A program made the position numbers and the translations under genes. This document shows positions 48,246 through 60,065 of a stretch of 64,000 nucleotides of DNA, in pieces (within the stretch, counting starts at the first letter, position 1; every line of letters starts with the position of its first letter). Source of the DNA: Emydura subglobosa (lineage: Eukaryota; Chordata; Testudines; Chelidae). The notes under the pieces are model-generated. The model saw nothing but the letters and a program-made list of their open reading frames with translations, was not told where the DNA came from and did not search any database. Where the stretch lies: positions 5,526,198-5,590,197 of the forward strand of contig ML679960.1 in assembly GCA_007922225.1 (NCBI GenBank). The letters are read 5' to 3'.

Positions 48246-50684
48246 GAATGATTTGGGGGTTCCAATCCAGAGGTTTAGTTTGGTCTCTGATAGAGCAAAA
48301 GAAATCCATGAAGTTTGGATTCCTATCGAGATCTAAATTTTGTGGTGTGTGGGGATTTCTTTCAAACTAATCTCTACTTGTAAAGCTGTGGTAGGAAGAC
48401 AGTTATCTGGGTAATTCCAGTGGCTTTCATTTGTGTTAACTACAATCCCTAGATTTTTGGAAATTCAGTTGATTTTTTTTTTTTAATACCACATACTTTT
48501 AACTTCCTTTCCAGTGTATGTCAGCTCTGTGCCTTTTCTTTGAAATCAAAATGGCTTATGAAACTGTTTCAAATATCAGTGAAGATCCCTTTCAAAATTT
48601 ATGATTTAGAGAAAGTGGTTGGGGGTAACCCTGGTGGATAATGTGTCAGCTGGGATCCCAGAAAGGACTAGGAAATACTTTACCTCTCTTTACTAAAAAG
48701 AGGTTCTTAAAACCATTGACATATTCCTATCCTTTGTCTCAGCTCTAGAGCTCCCAGTATTTTCCATCCTAGAACCTCTTCCTGTCCTCTAGAACTCTGT
48801 GCCTCTGAATCTGATCCACATTAGCTACTGAAACCTCCAGTTCTAAAGGCTGCTATCATGTCTGTGATTGGAAAAGCTTCAGTGCTGACACTCCTGTGAA
48901 ACCTACACCCACCCTGGAAGAAATAACTGGATACAAATGGAGTTGAGCTTTCATATTTTAAGTAGAATAGGAACAGGACAAAGAAGTAGGTCAGATACAA
49001 TATCCCCCAAAGTGCACCAGTGTTCAGTTTTGGGAGTTCCATGTATTACGGAGCTTGGGACTTGCTGTGATGTTGGAATATGGTGCTAAACTTCCACAAA
49101 GGATGTTTTCCATTTGTTTTGTTTTAGGAGGGTTTTTGTTTGATTATGAGTAGGGACTGGAAAGTGGGGTCCTGAACCAAGAGGATTGCACACAAGGATT
49201 TGATTTTGGCCTATGTCTAATTTGGAAAAGTGTTCTGGCTTTAATTGTGGCAATTTCAACAGCCTAAACAATATTTAATAAACATAACTAGAGAGTTATG
49301 AAGGAGGAAAACATTCAATCTTTCACTAAACCAGCCTGAGAAAAAACAATCTTTTGCTAGCTACCACTGATGTCAAGAGAGTGGGCCATCCACCAGATAC
49401 AAGAGTTCCCATAGCATCTAATCTTTGCTGTATATGGTATCTTCTATCTTCTTGTTTCTCTCAAATAATTCAATGCTCTTTGACATCAATGGTAGAAGTT
49501 CAAAAGTAATTATCATTCGCTTTTATCTCTCTCTTCATTGCCATGACCTTTTTCTGTGTTCCCTGCAGTGAGCGTATGGTGCTTGATTGTTTTCCTGTTC
49601 GTCCACAGTCTAGTTATATTGTCACTTAAATGATTTCCCTTAATAAAACTACTTAAGTCTACCGCTTTATGACTGTGGAACAATACATTAATTTAATGTC
49701 TGTTTGTTAGTTGTTTTTTAGCCCTCTACTGAATTCAGAGCTCTTAATATCTGCCATGATGCCAAGTAATTACCTGCAAATGATTGCCTGGGTTTGGACC
49801 AAATATTATATCTGAAATATTCAGCAGTATTATCACACAGGAAAGAGAAATCCCTTCTCCCCACACACCCTGTGACACTGGGACAAATAAGAGATTTTTT
49901 AAGAGTGGCAAAAATGAAAAAAATGCTTCTTGTTTCTTACCTGTGTGTGAACGTTTCCCCTAACAAATCCTCCTTTCTAAACTGCTCCTAAAGCAATTGA
50001 TTGATGTGTCGTCTAGTGCAGATAAGGCAGCAGTGGCACACGGCAGCTGTAAGTAGTGGTCTTGTGTTTGCTAGCTACCAGAAGTATCCACCAGGTATTC
50101 TTTGGATGACTCAGATTTTTGTATTCAGAAAGGAGTCTGTTGGAACTAATTAACTTCCTTTTTAAAAGAGACAGAGCTTATATTGCTATCAGGTTATTAG
50201 TCTTCTTCGCAACTGACCAAGGTTACTCTTGTGACTGAGACTTAACACAGTGTCTTCCATTAAAATGTGAACAATGTTACCCTTTCCCTAATTAAATGTA
50301 ATGTAGTATTTCGGATGGTCCCTATGTTTAGGGATCATGAAGATGCTGAATACCACAGTAACATGACTTTCAAACAGAAGCCCAGATTCTGTCACTCTTA
50401 TTCTGAATCATGCCTTTATCCATTAGTAGCCCCATTTATTCCAATGGCATCACTCCTGGAGTATGGCCCCAACCAGTGTGAGTATGGGTGGATGAGTCTG
50501 GCGTGGCAATTGTGAACATTTTAATAGTGACCATTGCGGTGACCAAGCATTAACATTGTCACATAGAACTCCTGCTCTACAGTATATAGTGATTGTCATT
50601 CATAATCAAACTCTTGGAGGAGGAGAAGGCAGGAGGAAAAATAATTCTGGGTGTTGAACAAAGCAACCACTACGGGCTAGATTC
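48246..50684. other. Unassigned noncoding sequence, repeat-poor
   Basis: No gene or clear repeat. The segment 50375-50500 ('cccagattctgtcactctta' to 'gagtatgggtgg') may be a decayed relative of the palindromic repeat at 50685. Confidence 0.45.
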
Positions 50685-50788
50685 TGTCACCTTCTTCACA
50701 GTGAATAATACCTTATTCTACTAGTAGACCCACTGATCTCCAAGAACTGCTGATAGAATAAGGTACTACCTACTGTGAGGCAGGGTGG
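50685..50788. repeat. Near-palindromic MITE-like repeat
   Basis: Left arm 50685-50720 ('tgtcaccttcttcacagtg'...'taccttattcta') pairs with right arm 50754-50788 ('tagaataaggta'...'cagggtgg'). The inner 12 bases are perfect; the rest is diverged. Confidence 0.7.
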
Positions 50789-51498
50789 AAAAACATAGCC
50801 CTGTCATTCATGAACTAACTACCAGTAGCATTGTACATGGCATCTAACTGTAAATGTGCCCAGGTCGACTGGAAGCCTGCCATAAGTTACTCCCTTATTG
50901 CAAATGCAGGAAATAGTCTCAGACATATCCATTGTGTGAAGGTGTAACAAGTTAAACTGCCCCATTCGTCAGTGATATCCTGATGCTTTTGTCACTAGCA
51001 GTAAGTGGTTTGGCAGGTCAAAGGCAAGATTCCTCTCCCTTTTCCCCCTGGTTTTAAAACGATGGTTTTCCAAGCCTTTCCCCTTCTAATATGGAGTGCC
51101 CAGCAGCATATGCCTCTTCCAGCATCTCCACCTCCAAATTTTTAGTGTCGCATACAAACTGTTCAAATCTGGCTCAACATCTGCTTTTAGTGTCCTGCAT
51201 AGGCATCTGCACAGGATGTTTTCTGTTGTTTATGAAACAAATCTGTCATTTAACTGTGTTCATTGGAGGAGGAGGAAGAGACAATAGGCTCTTTAGTGCT
51301 ATTTTAGTTAATACCCTTGGCTTTCTAAAATTGGAAGCCAGCAGGATATTGCAGAGGGCGCACTATTTGTAAATGGTGCGAAAAGTAGATGACAAAGATG
51401 ACTAGAAAAGGGGGCCTTAATACATTTGTCTTATATGTTATTGTAAAAGTTAGCCCAGGATGGGTCCACCTCTTTGAAGGTAGACTAAATTGACATAC
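50789..51498. other. Unassigned noncoding sequence
   Basis: No supported feature. A 93-codon frame at 51091-51372 has no recognisable domain. Confidence 0.45.
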
Positions 51499-52210
51499 TG
51501 GGATGGGGTTCACTCACCAAAGTGGTGCCTCCTCTTGGCCATCTCAGGGATTAGCTCTCTCAGCCCATGCACCCTCTCCCAGTGGTGCCTCTCCTGTCAT
51601 GGTCTCTGCTTGCAGCCCCAATCCAGTCCAAGTCGCGCAGCATTCTCTTTATGACTCGGCCCTCTGACCATGTCAACTTTTGTGTTTTCTCCCTTCTAGG
51701 GGAAGGGGGGGAGGAAAGTATTTCCCAGTTCCACAGCCCAACCACTTCCTCAGTAGTGAGTGGGAGGGGGAGTAGGCTCACCCACTACTCTGGGTCCCAG
51801 TCCACAGACCCTGTAGATAGCAGCCTCTTGCTGTCTCCTCTTAACTTCTCCACCAGTGCTGCTTAAGTTCCCTGGAGCACTTCCCCAGCACCTTCTTCAC
51901 AGTCTTCTCAGGGCCTCAAGCCTGCAAATCCCCACAGCCAGCCAGGACCTCCCTTTAGCTTCCCTGATCTCTGATAGCAACTGCTCTATTCAAGGTACTG
52001 CCCTGCAGTAGCCCACTAGGATCCAGGCCTCTCTCCTTGGGCTCCCTGCAGCAAATGACCCTGCTCTGCCCTGCAGCTCCCTTTTATGTGAGCCCTCTGG
52101 ACCCTGATCTGTTGCTCTATGGAGCCTCTCTCCAATTGGCTGCCCCCTGCACAGCCTCCCTAGGCTTCTTTTAACCCTTCCTTGCCAGTGTGAGGTGAAC
52201 ACCCCCTCAT
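51499..52210 (-). mobile_element. Gypsy-type LTR (solo or 3' LTR)
   Basis: Same family as the LTRs at 38045 and 39585: 'gggatggggttcactcacc' at the start, 'ctgggtcccagtccacagac' inside, and 'aacccttccttgccagtgtg' near the far end. On the minus strand it has a TATA-like 'cataaaaggg' at about 52079-52088. 'atac' lies immediately outside both ends (51495-51498 and 52211-52214), a candidate 4-bp target duplication that would make it a solo LTR. Fortuitous minus-strand frames cross it. Confidence 0.65.
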
Positions 52211-52444
52211 ATACCCTCCCCATCAAGGCTTGCCAGCTCGAGGGTGGGGTATCTCCCTGCTTCCCTCGCAGCTGGACATCTCTCTCATTGTTGCCTTTCA
52301 GTTCCATTGAATATCCATTTCCTTTTGTAGTATAATATGAGAAAAAAACTGCTATATTCCCTTCACTAATCTCTATCTCTATCTCTATCACGCTTCATTT
52401 ATTTGTCTCCTGCCCCCTGCCTCTGGACCCTATCTGTTTCTGTT
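52211..52444. other. Unassigned, CT-rich with (TCTATC)n
   Basis: Contains a short 'tctatctctatctctatc' repeat near 52372-52390. It may be retroelement-internal sequence, but there is no evidence. Confidence 0.4.
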
Positions 52445-52995
52445 GCATCATATCTGAGATAGGGTGAACAGAATTAAACACAGTAATATTTTTAAACATA
52501 AATGAATATAATGGCATAATATTTTAATATTATCTCTCATTTTATATATCACAATATTTAGTTTGCCCTTTTGACCACTGCTGATTATTGAACAGAAGAT
52601 TAATTGAGCTGTCCAAAATGATACCTTTGTATTTTTCCTAAGTTGTTTCAGTTAACTTAAGACTCATCAATGTGCATTGCATTGCCCTTGTCTATAGAAT
52701 TTCACATGCCATTAGACTGCATACCTGCCTATCTTTAAGTCTCTCTGAAGTAGTCATAGCCTAGTGACTAGTCTTCTCTAGGGTAGAGAATCTAAATAAT
52801 CTAAATATTTTGTATCATCTGCAAATTCTGCCACCTATCTGCTCACCCTCTTCTCTAAATCAACTTCACCAGTCCTTTTACACCTTGGAGAGCCTCCCTG
52901 TTAGCCTCTTCTCATGTGGAAAATTAGTCATTGATTGCCTCCCTTCATCTTCTGTCTCTTTTCTACTTTTTAATCCACGAAAGAATTTTGGTTGA
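52445..52995 (-). repeat. CR1 LINE fragment
   Basis: Reverse of CR1 ORF2 sequence: 'gatagggtgaacagaattaa', 'tttgtatcatctgcaaattc', then 'ctactttttaatccacg'. Neither end is an intact CR1 terminus. It abuts the reverse-transcriptase part of the gypsy-like element at about 53000. Confidence 0.75.
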
Positions 52996-53019
52996 AATCC
53001 TGTTCCATTTAAGTCAATG

Positions 53020-55321
53020 ACAAAACTGCATCTCTTTATCTCTCACATCATGATATGAGGGACTCTTGCTACTTTCCTTAACAGCCTCAGGTGATGTGAC
53101 AGTGTTAAGTTTTCTAAAATCAACATGCAACCTTATAGTCTTATCTCTTTTAGGAACCATAATGACTGGTGAGGCCTAGGGATTGTCAGACTCTTTATCT
53201 CCATTTCCAGCATACTATGTATTTCTTTACAAATTCTCCTGCATTTTCCCAGTGGTTTGGTAGGCTCTGCTAGGAGCAAGTAGTTCTACAGTGTTAATTT
53301 TATGGACCATCTTATGAGTTAACTCTAGCTTTCTGAAAAATACTCACTGGTGTTTCTGCAGCACAGCCAGAATTTCTGCCCTTTCAATCTATTTACTCTT
53401 TACTTATCTCATTGCTCCCTAGTGATGTAACATTATGGCATTCAGCCATCAGATCAATGAGTGGAGCTGTTTTAGACCCATCCTCAGCACAACATATCAT
53501 GTTTACAACTGGCTTTTCTATTGTGGTAGGCTTTGCATGTTAACATGCACAATTTGTGGAACAACCTTGCAGCAGGGATTTCTGTATATTGCAAGTAACT
53601 TCATTAACCCTTTCCACAGCCTCATAAGGTCCATCCCATGACTTATGCATTTTGTGGCTTTTTACAGAGTAACATCAGCACAATGTCCCTGCACTTCAAA
53701 TGAGCATTCATTGGCATTGTGTTCCTACCATGCTTTCTCTGCAGCTTGACTTTTAGTGCGGTTCACTTGAACTACTTTCATCATGGACTTTAACTCCTTT
53801 CTAATCTTCTATACATATTCAGACACTAGTTCCCCCTCTTCTTCAGTGTCACCCTCCCTGGAATCCCTTAGGAGCTCCAAGGGAACTCTGACCTTTTTTC
53901 AGAGAGGAAATCAAATGGTGCAAATCTGTATAAGGAAATAAAAGTGTAGCATTTCATCCCAGTCACTTGCCCTCTTGTTTGCACAGATTTTAGTGTCCCG
54001 TTGAATCCTTCAACTAAACCGTTTGTCTTTGGGGGAGATCTCAGCTGTTTTCTCCACAATTCACTAAATAACTGGGTCACGAAATTTACCCTGATAAGGT
54101 AAATCTGATAAGATCTCTTTTGGAAACCTGCTCAGCTGAATATAGTAAATAGGGCTGCAGCCATTGTGTCAGCCTCTGTATTAGATACAGCAACTGACTC
54201 TCGTTATCTGGTTGCAAAGTCCACTACTGCCAATATATTTCTTTCCTCTCTGGATTGGCTGGAGCATTAAACCAACAACAGTGCTAGACCCTGTCAATCA
54301 CTTCTCTGATTATTGCTAAGGGGTGCAGTGGAACCTTATGGTGCCTCACAGGCTTCTGACATACATCACACGTGCAGTGTTCCTATACCTCATTTTGAAT
54401 GTTTGGCCAAAAAAAAAACCTTTCATCTCTCATAAGTTCTCTTCGATCCCAACTGAGCATCATGGGCTAACAACGGTAACTCCCCATGGTGCTTAGCAAG
54501 CACAATCAGTTTGAAAGGCTGCCCACTTCTGCTTTTCCCTACTGGGGCCTCTCTATACACTCTTCCCTCTTCTACAGAAACCTTGCCCTTTTCCCCTTAT
54601 TTGGGTTTTACTGAGGATGATTTCCCCTATGCTCTCTAGGGAGGGGGTCTTCGCTCTGCTTTGCTGTAAATACTTATAGGCTGCCAGCACTAAGGGGTTG
54701 TCTCAGTTAAGAAGGTTGACCCCTCTCTCACTGGCCCAAGAGACACATTGCTATATTGTGTGGATAGGGACTTGTAGACCTCCATCCCTCACACCCCAGC
54801 TGCCTTTTCAGCCTCAAAGTTCATTTCTCAGCTGCATATTGCTTTTTGCTGCAGGATACAATATTGACAGCTTTGGATACAGACAGTGTATCATTACCAA
54901 TTAACACATCTGCTGGCATGCTCTATCCAGTGTCTAAACATTTAAAGCACCTTTTAAACTTTCACAGTCCAATTGCACTTGAGTGAAGGGCGTACTTTTT
55001 TCAAATTTTCCCAATGTAAGGAGTTTTACGTTTCTCCCAGGGAGTATTTCAGTTTCCCTAACCATGTCTTTTGTGACCAGAGACATCCAGGTGTCTGTAT
55101 CTCTCCAAACTTGGCAACTTTAATAAACTCGTTATCAACCTCCAATGGATGAGACCTTACAAAATTCACTAGGACACCCTCAATCATCCCCATGGGTTTT
55201 ATGTCTAAGGTAGTTGCATTAACTTGGGCTGACCTGGGTTTGTATTTGGATTCCCCTCTTCTCATGTGCTTAGTGAAGCCACATGAGTAGCATGTTCTTG
55301 GACGTCCTCCTATGATAGAGG
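53020..55321 (-). pseudogene. Ty3/gypsy-like Pol remnant, integrase before reverse transcriptase
   Basis: Decayed pol on the minus strand, read from 55321 down to 53020. First, a Gag-type knuckle (about 55250-55293) keeps C-Y-S-C and its His, but the last Cys is Glu. A protease-like stretch follows (55026-55250), with no certain active site. Next is the integrase: the zinc site 'HCTCDVCQK' (54357-54380), core text 'GLVEGFNGTLKS' (53868-54080), and a GPY-type end 'WDGPYEAVERVNEV' (about 53590-53639). Then comes the reverse transcriptase: 'SPVIMVPKRDKTIRLHVDFR' with 'KLNTVT' (53102-53175). Stops and frameshifts occur throughout. In most Ty3/gypsy elements the integrase is last; here it precedes the reverse transcriptase, the order of the Gmr1-like group. 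The catalytic YxDD region is missing, probably lost near the adjoining CR1. Confidence 0.8.
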
Positions 55322-55329
55322 TCTGTAAT

Positions 55330-58300
55330 CAGGGCCAGATTCAGGGGCAGGTGACCCAAGAAAATGCCTGGGGTGCTGTGCTTGGGGGCCACTGGGTTCA
55401 GGGTACTGTTTTTGTTTTTAGTGACAAAAGGGAAAATAGAATGTTTGAAATAAAATGTTTCAGGTATTCCGTATGTGGATTCATTTTTCGCTAACACCCT
55501 AGAATGTTCTGGACCTTTATAGAATCTCATGGAACCTTCCAGATTTTCTGAGAACTACATTTTCCTTAAACCTCTTAGTTTTTATATATATATAGTTTAT
55601 AGGATATATAAGGGGCAAGGTATCACCAGTCAGTCAGTGAGATATAAGAATGTAGTGAAGTGAAGTGAAGTGAACTGAAAGCCCAGATGCAATATTGTGA
55701 ACCTTGTTTTATTGTGTAATTATGAAAGTGTACTTATGTTTTAAGACTTGAAGAGTGTAAGCAGTGACTAATAAAGGACATTTTTAATGAGACACCAGAG
55801 ATATCTATCGAACCCCTATCTACACAATAGTATAAAAGAAATACTGTTACTTCTTTTGCCATGCTTAACACATAATATTTGATGATTTTCTAAGATTGCG
55901 GAACATAGACTTTTGCTCTCCCAATAGCTATCTGTTTTCCTCAATAGAAAATAAAGGTGCTTTCTAAGAAGGCTTCAGGAGCTCAGTATAGGAATCAAAC
56001 AGCTCAATTGCAAACTAGTTTGCAGCAAGAGGCAAATTTGATGGGAAAATATCTGAAACAGAACAACATAGACTGGGCCGTAGGCAGTAGCGATCATCCC
56101 TGTGCAGAAGAAATTGAGGAGCAATGCGTAAATGATGGAAGTCTATTATTAAGGAATTAAATTTATCTGAAGATAAGGAATGGAAATGTGAGGAAAGTGA
56201 TGGAGAATCGTCCATTTTTCCTGGCAGCATAAAGGAGAGTGATGATAAAGAAGAGTGTGGCTCACAGGGAAAGAAGAGTGATGATAAAGAAAAATCTGGT
56301 TTGCACAAAAAGGAGAGAAATGATAAAGAAGACTTGCGTGATGACAAAAACAGCAGTGAGAAAAATTGCACACCACAAATTGATAGATCAGATCCAATTT
56401 TATGGCCAGCAATCCTAAACACTGTCAGTATTGGTCATACAATTTTGAATGGGCTGGGCAAAATTGAGGATATGACGTTATGAGCAAAAGTGACACTTCT
56501 CAAAGACACACTATGAAAGAGTGCTCAAGAATAGTGAGAAACTGAATTGGCATTGGATAGTTTACTCAAAATCAACTGAGAAAGTGTTATGTTTTTGTTG
56601 CAAAATATTTGGCAAGAATGCCAAATCATAGCTTGCACTTTCTGGGTACAATTACTGGCATAATTTAGCTGATGCTCTGAAGTAACATGAAAAGTCACCT
56701 GGCCATTTTACGGCCTACTCCAAATGGATGAAGGTGGAGTACAGGCTCAAGCTGAATAAATGCACAGATGCAGAAAACCAGAACATTATTAATGTAGAAA
56801 CCCAGCATTGGAGGAACATGCTTGAGCATCTGATCTGAATTACCCTCTTCCTGGCAAAGAATAATTTAGCTTTATGGGGCTTGTCAGATAAGTTGTTCAA
56901 TGAATGTAATGGTAATTTCCTTGGTTTGGTAGAGCTCCTTGAGAAATACAGTGACATCATCCGTGAACACCTATGTCAAATAGTTCATAATGAAGCTATG
57001 GAACATTACATTGCAGCAATTCAAAACAAATTGATTGACCTTATGGCAAGAAAGGTGTTTGATAACGTATAGATATGGCTCGGCAAAGCAAAGTATGCCA
57101 TAATAATGGACTGTATTTCTGACAGTCACAGTGAAAAGATGTCATTTTCAGTAAGATTTATTGATGATGAGGATGGCTGTATCCAAGTAAAGGAACACTT
57201 TATCTGTTTACAGTCTGTGGATGACTCTACTGGAAAAGGCCTAACAGAACTCTTTATGAACATTCTGAATCAAAATAAAATAAAGTTTCAGGGCTGCTGC
57301 GGGAAAAACTGCAACAACTTCACAAACATGAAGGGAAGAAAGAGTGGTGTCCGGGCAAGGATACTTGTGCTGAATCCAAAAGCTTTCTCCCTGACTTGTG
57401 GCTGCCATTCCCTCAACCTGGTTGTGTCAGCTGCAGCGTCATCTTCTTTAGATTCAGTATCTCTCTTTGGAGTGCTGCAAAGGATATACATCCTATTTTC
57501 AGCATTAACTATCAGGTGGAGGATCCTCACGGATAAGTTACAAATCTGACCATGGAGCTGCTAAACGACACTTGCTGGGAGAGTCACATTGACAGCGTAA
57601 AACCAGTGAGGGACCAGGTGATTGAGGTTTACCCTGATGGAACTGATGCAGTTGAGTAAAACCAAGGCTGGAATCCAACACGAGGTGCAAACCCTGGCAA
57701 ATGAGATCACTGACTTAAAATTTCTGGTCTCATTTGGGACGACATCCTGTTTAAGCATCCTGTTGTAAGCAATGTAATGCAAAGCAAATGTTGTAAGCAA
57801 GCCATTAAAAACTCAGTCAATGGACATTGTGACCACCACTACTTTGATAAAAAGCTGCCTTGATTACGTTGTGTCCTACAGAGACAACAGATTTGAACAT
57901 GCCATCACAGCTGCCAAAGAAATGGCGAAAAACTTAGGCGTTGAGTCTGTCTTCAGGGAATCTTGTATTCGATGAAAAAAGAGAGTTTGGTTATGAGGGC
58001 AGAGATGAGGCAATTGGAAGCTTGGAAGAAAAATTCAAAAGAGTATTTCTGCTTGCTTATCAACACTGCTCGGGTGTCCATTGAAGAAAGATTCAGACAA
58101 ACGGAGAATCATGAAAAGACCTGAGGTTCTTTGTATGACCTAAGTAAGCTGCTGGCGGACAGTAAGCTACTCTTGAACAGTTGTACAGACATTCACCATA
58201 GCTGACACATGGGGAATATTTGGATGTCAGTGATGTCAGTGATAAAGACCTGTATGTCAAATTGGACAACATCCATCACATTTTGCCACATGGGAAGCAC

Positions 58301-58974
58301 TCTCTACTCCAAGTACAAGTACATGGTGAAAAGCTGAAGGACACTTTTCCTAATGTGTGGATAGCTTTGAGGATTCTTTTCACGCTGCCGGTCAGTCATG
58401 AGTGGTGAGCACAGCTTTTCAAAGCTCAGTCTCATTAAAACACATCTTTGATCGATGATGGCTGACGAGAGATTGACATCACTTGCTATTTTATCGCTTG
58501 AAAATGCCATTGGCCAGTCTTTGGATCTTTCTTCCATTGTGCTTCAGTTCGCAAGGGCAAATGTGAGAAAGATGATTTTTTGAACTAAAGGACTAGGGTT
58601 AACATTCTAACATTCACCTACTATAACACTATTTAATACTGGTCCACTCAATGTTGGTGCCCAATTCAGTTTCACCCAGTTCAGTTTCTTGATGTTAGTA
58701 CATTTCAGTTATTCTTAAAATTAAAAAGTTTCTATAAGCTTAGAGGAAACAATTTTTTTTATTTGTTCATATATGGCATGAATAAATACAGATTTACAGA
58801 TCCTAGCATGCAAATTTATTGTATTATATGACAGGGATAAATCATGCATGCAAATTGTGCATCAAAGTTGTAAAACTGGCTACAAATGCAATAAAAATAA
58901 GGTATTCAAAAGTTTAAAAATGGAGAGGGGGTGCCGAAGACGCTCTTTGCCTGGGAAACCTAGGGCTGGCCATG
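55330..58974 (+). mobile_element. hAT-family DNA transposon
   Basis: A 3.6-kb element. The left end 'cagggccagattcagg' and the reverse of the right end, 'catggccagccctagg', match at 11 of 16 positions. Outside them lie 'tctgtaat' (55322-55329) and 'tctatagc' (58975-58982). These agree at 5 of 8 positions, and all three differences are transitions, as expected of a decayed 8-bp hAT duplication. The interior holds a broken transposase. The insertion separates the Gag and Pol parts of the gypsy-like element. A short pentamer repeat, (GTGAA)n, lies at 55655-55674. Confidence 0.75.
55957..58585 (+). pseudogene. hAT transposase pseudogene (ZMYM1/TTF-type)
   Basis: Transposases of this family cut and paste their element using an RNase H-like D-D-E core and dimerise through the C-terminus. 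Visible in order: a basic N-terminus ('KKASGAQYRNQ', 55957-56160); a Lys/Asp/Ser-rich acidic stretch (56160-56340); a zinc-finger-like 'CFCCK' near 56590-56605; 'NNLALWGLSDKLFNECNGNF' leading into an open frame (56881-57072); then the best-preserved piece, 147 codons at 57106-57549, with 'CISDSHSEKMSF', 'VKEHFI', 'GKGLTELF' and 'CGCHSLNLV'. The D-N pair normally found after the 'CRGQ' site is N-N here, so a catalytic Asp seems lost. The C-terminal dimerisation text 'ALRILFTLPVS' sits at 58350-58400. Stops and shifts break the gene at several points. It resembles the transposon-derived ZMYM1-like proteins. Confidence 0.85.
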
Positions 58975-58982
58975 TCTATAGC

Positions 58983-59906
58983 AGATAGGTTCTGGGGTGG
59001 TGGGTACCTGGACTCCCCACTGTCCTCTTTTTTCTCACCAATAAAATGGGCCCCCTCCTTTACATCAGGCTTCTGTCCTTTTCTCTGGGGTGTTCAATCA
59101 TTGGGTGACCTGGTTTGTACATAGGGATCAGCAAAATCAGTTACCTCTTGAAGAGTGGCAAGGGTTTTATCCCAAATGGTGCTCTGATCTCCTCAGTGCA
59201 TTTACTCAGGAAATGTTCTTGTATAAAGGAAGCAAAAAACTGGTCATAAGTCTATCCCTTTGCCCACATTTTTATTAAATCACACATTGTATACCCATTC
59301 TCTGACTTAACTTATGCTTTGTGAGAGTCCTAAATTTTAATCTATACACGTCAGGGGTGATTTAAACCTGCAACAGTTTAATTTTTAAATTCATCATATT
59401 TCAATTCCCTCCCTCCCCCATGTCCATTGCATTAAACACATGCAATGCTTCAACTGAGAGTGTTTGGAGATAACCCTGGCTACTTTTTTCTTCTGGAATC
59501 TTGTGCAGTTTGCAAATTCTTTCAAAAGTAATGAGATAGTTTTCAAAACAATCTGTTTCTCTGTATGCAGGGCACAATTTGTTCCAGCTGGATGACTCCT
59601 GGGATGGAGGAGTACCTGGGGGCTGAGGGATCTGTCCTTGTTTTTCCATTATGCTCAGGGGATGCAGTCTCTCTTCTTCTTCTTTTTTCCTTTCTTTATC
59701 TTTTCACATCTTAAACTCCAGTGTTCTTCAGTGTGCTGCTTCCTCGGCTTCCAACTTTAGCCTCTCTGCTTCCAGGTCTAGCTTTTTGGTTCTTTCTTCT
59801 ATCTGTATGTACCTCCACATCAGCCACTTGGAGTTGTATGGCTGTCTCACGCTGGTTGTGTCTTTGCCCTCAAAAGTTCTTTTAGCAGTTCATTATTCTC
59901 ATTCAT
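58983..59906 (-). pseudogene. Ty3/gypsy-like Gag remnant (SCAN-like)
   Basis: Minus-strand Gag. The probable start is the ATG at 59904-59906 ('MNENNELLKELLRAK'), followed by a broken helical stretch ('EAERLKLEAEEAA') suggestive of a coiled coil. An 82-codon open frame (59401-59649) contains 'ENYLITFERICKLHKIPEE' and 'LSVEALHVFNAMD', which match the capsid-like region from which the vertebrate SCAN domain arose. Downstream, 'LATLQEVTDFADPYVQTRSP' near 59120-59180, in another frame, fits the end of that fold. The frame then meets the hAT insertion at 58974 and resumes as the zinc knuckle beyond 55321. Non-functional; the family assignment is by pattern. Confidence 0.7.
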
Positions 59907-60065
59907 TTTATACCTTCTTTTGTTCTACTCCACTCACCCAAAATAAACAAACAAAACCCAAACTGTAAACTTTTCTTTGTCTGTTCCCAGCCTTCTAATC
60001 TGTGCATCTCTTAGAATTTAATTTACCAATGCTTGGCGAATGAGTCTTAGCTAACCGGAAAACTG

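Noticed and set aside
51990..52391. 133-codon minus-strand open frame
   Set aside because: Most of it reads through the gypsy-type LTR and the rest through a CT-rich simple repeat ('IEIEIE' at its start).
56015..56422. 135-codon minus-strand frame rich in Ser/Leu/Phe
   Set aside because: It is the antisense shadow of the Lys/Asp/Ser-rich N-terminal part of the hAT transposase, with low-complexity repeats.
57106..57549. A domesticated host gene derived from hAT
   Set aside because: Flanking coding parts are broken by stops and shifts, a catalytic Asp is missing, and no splice or promoter evidence is visible.
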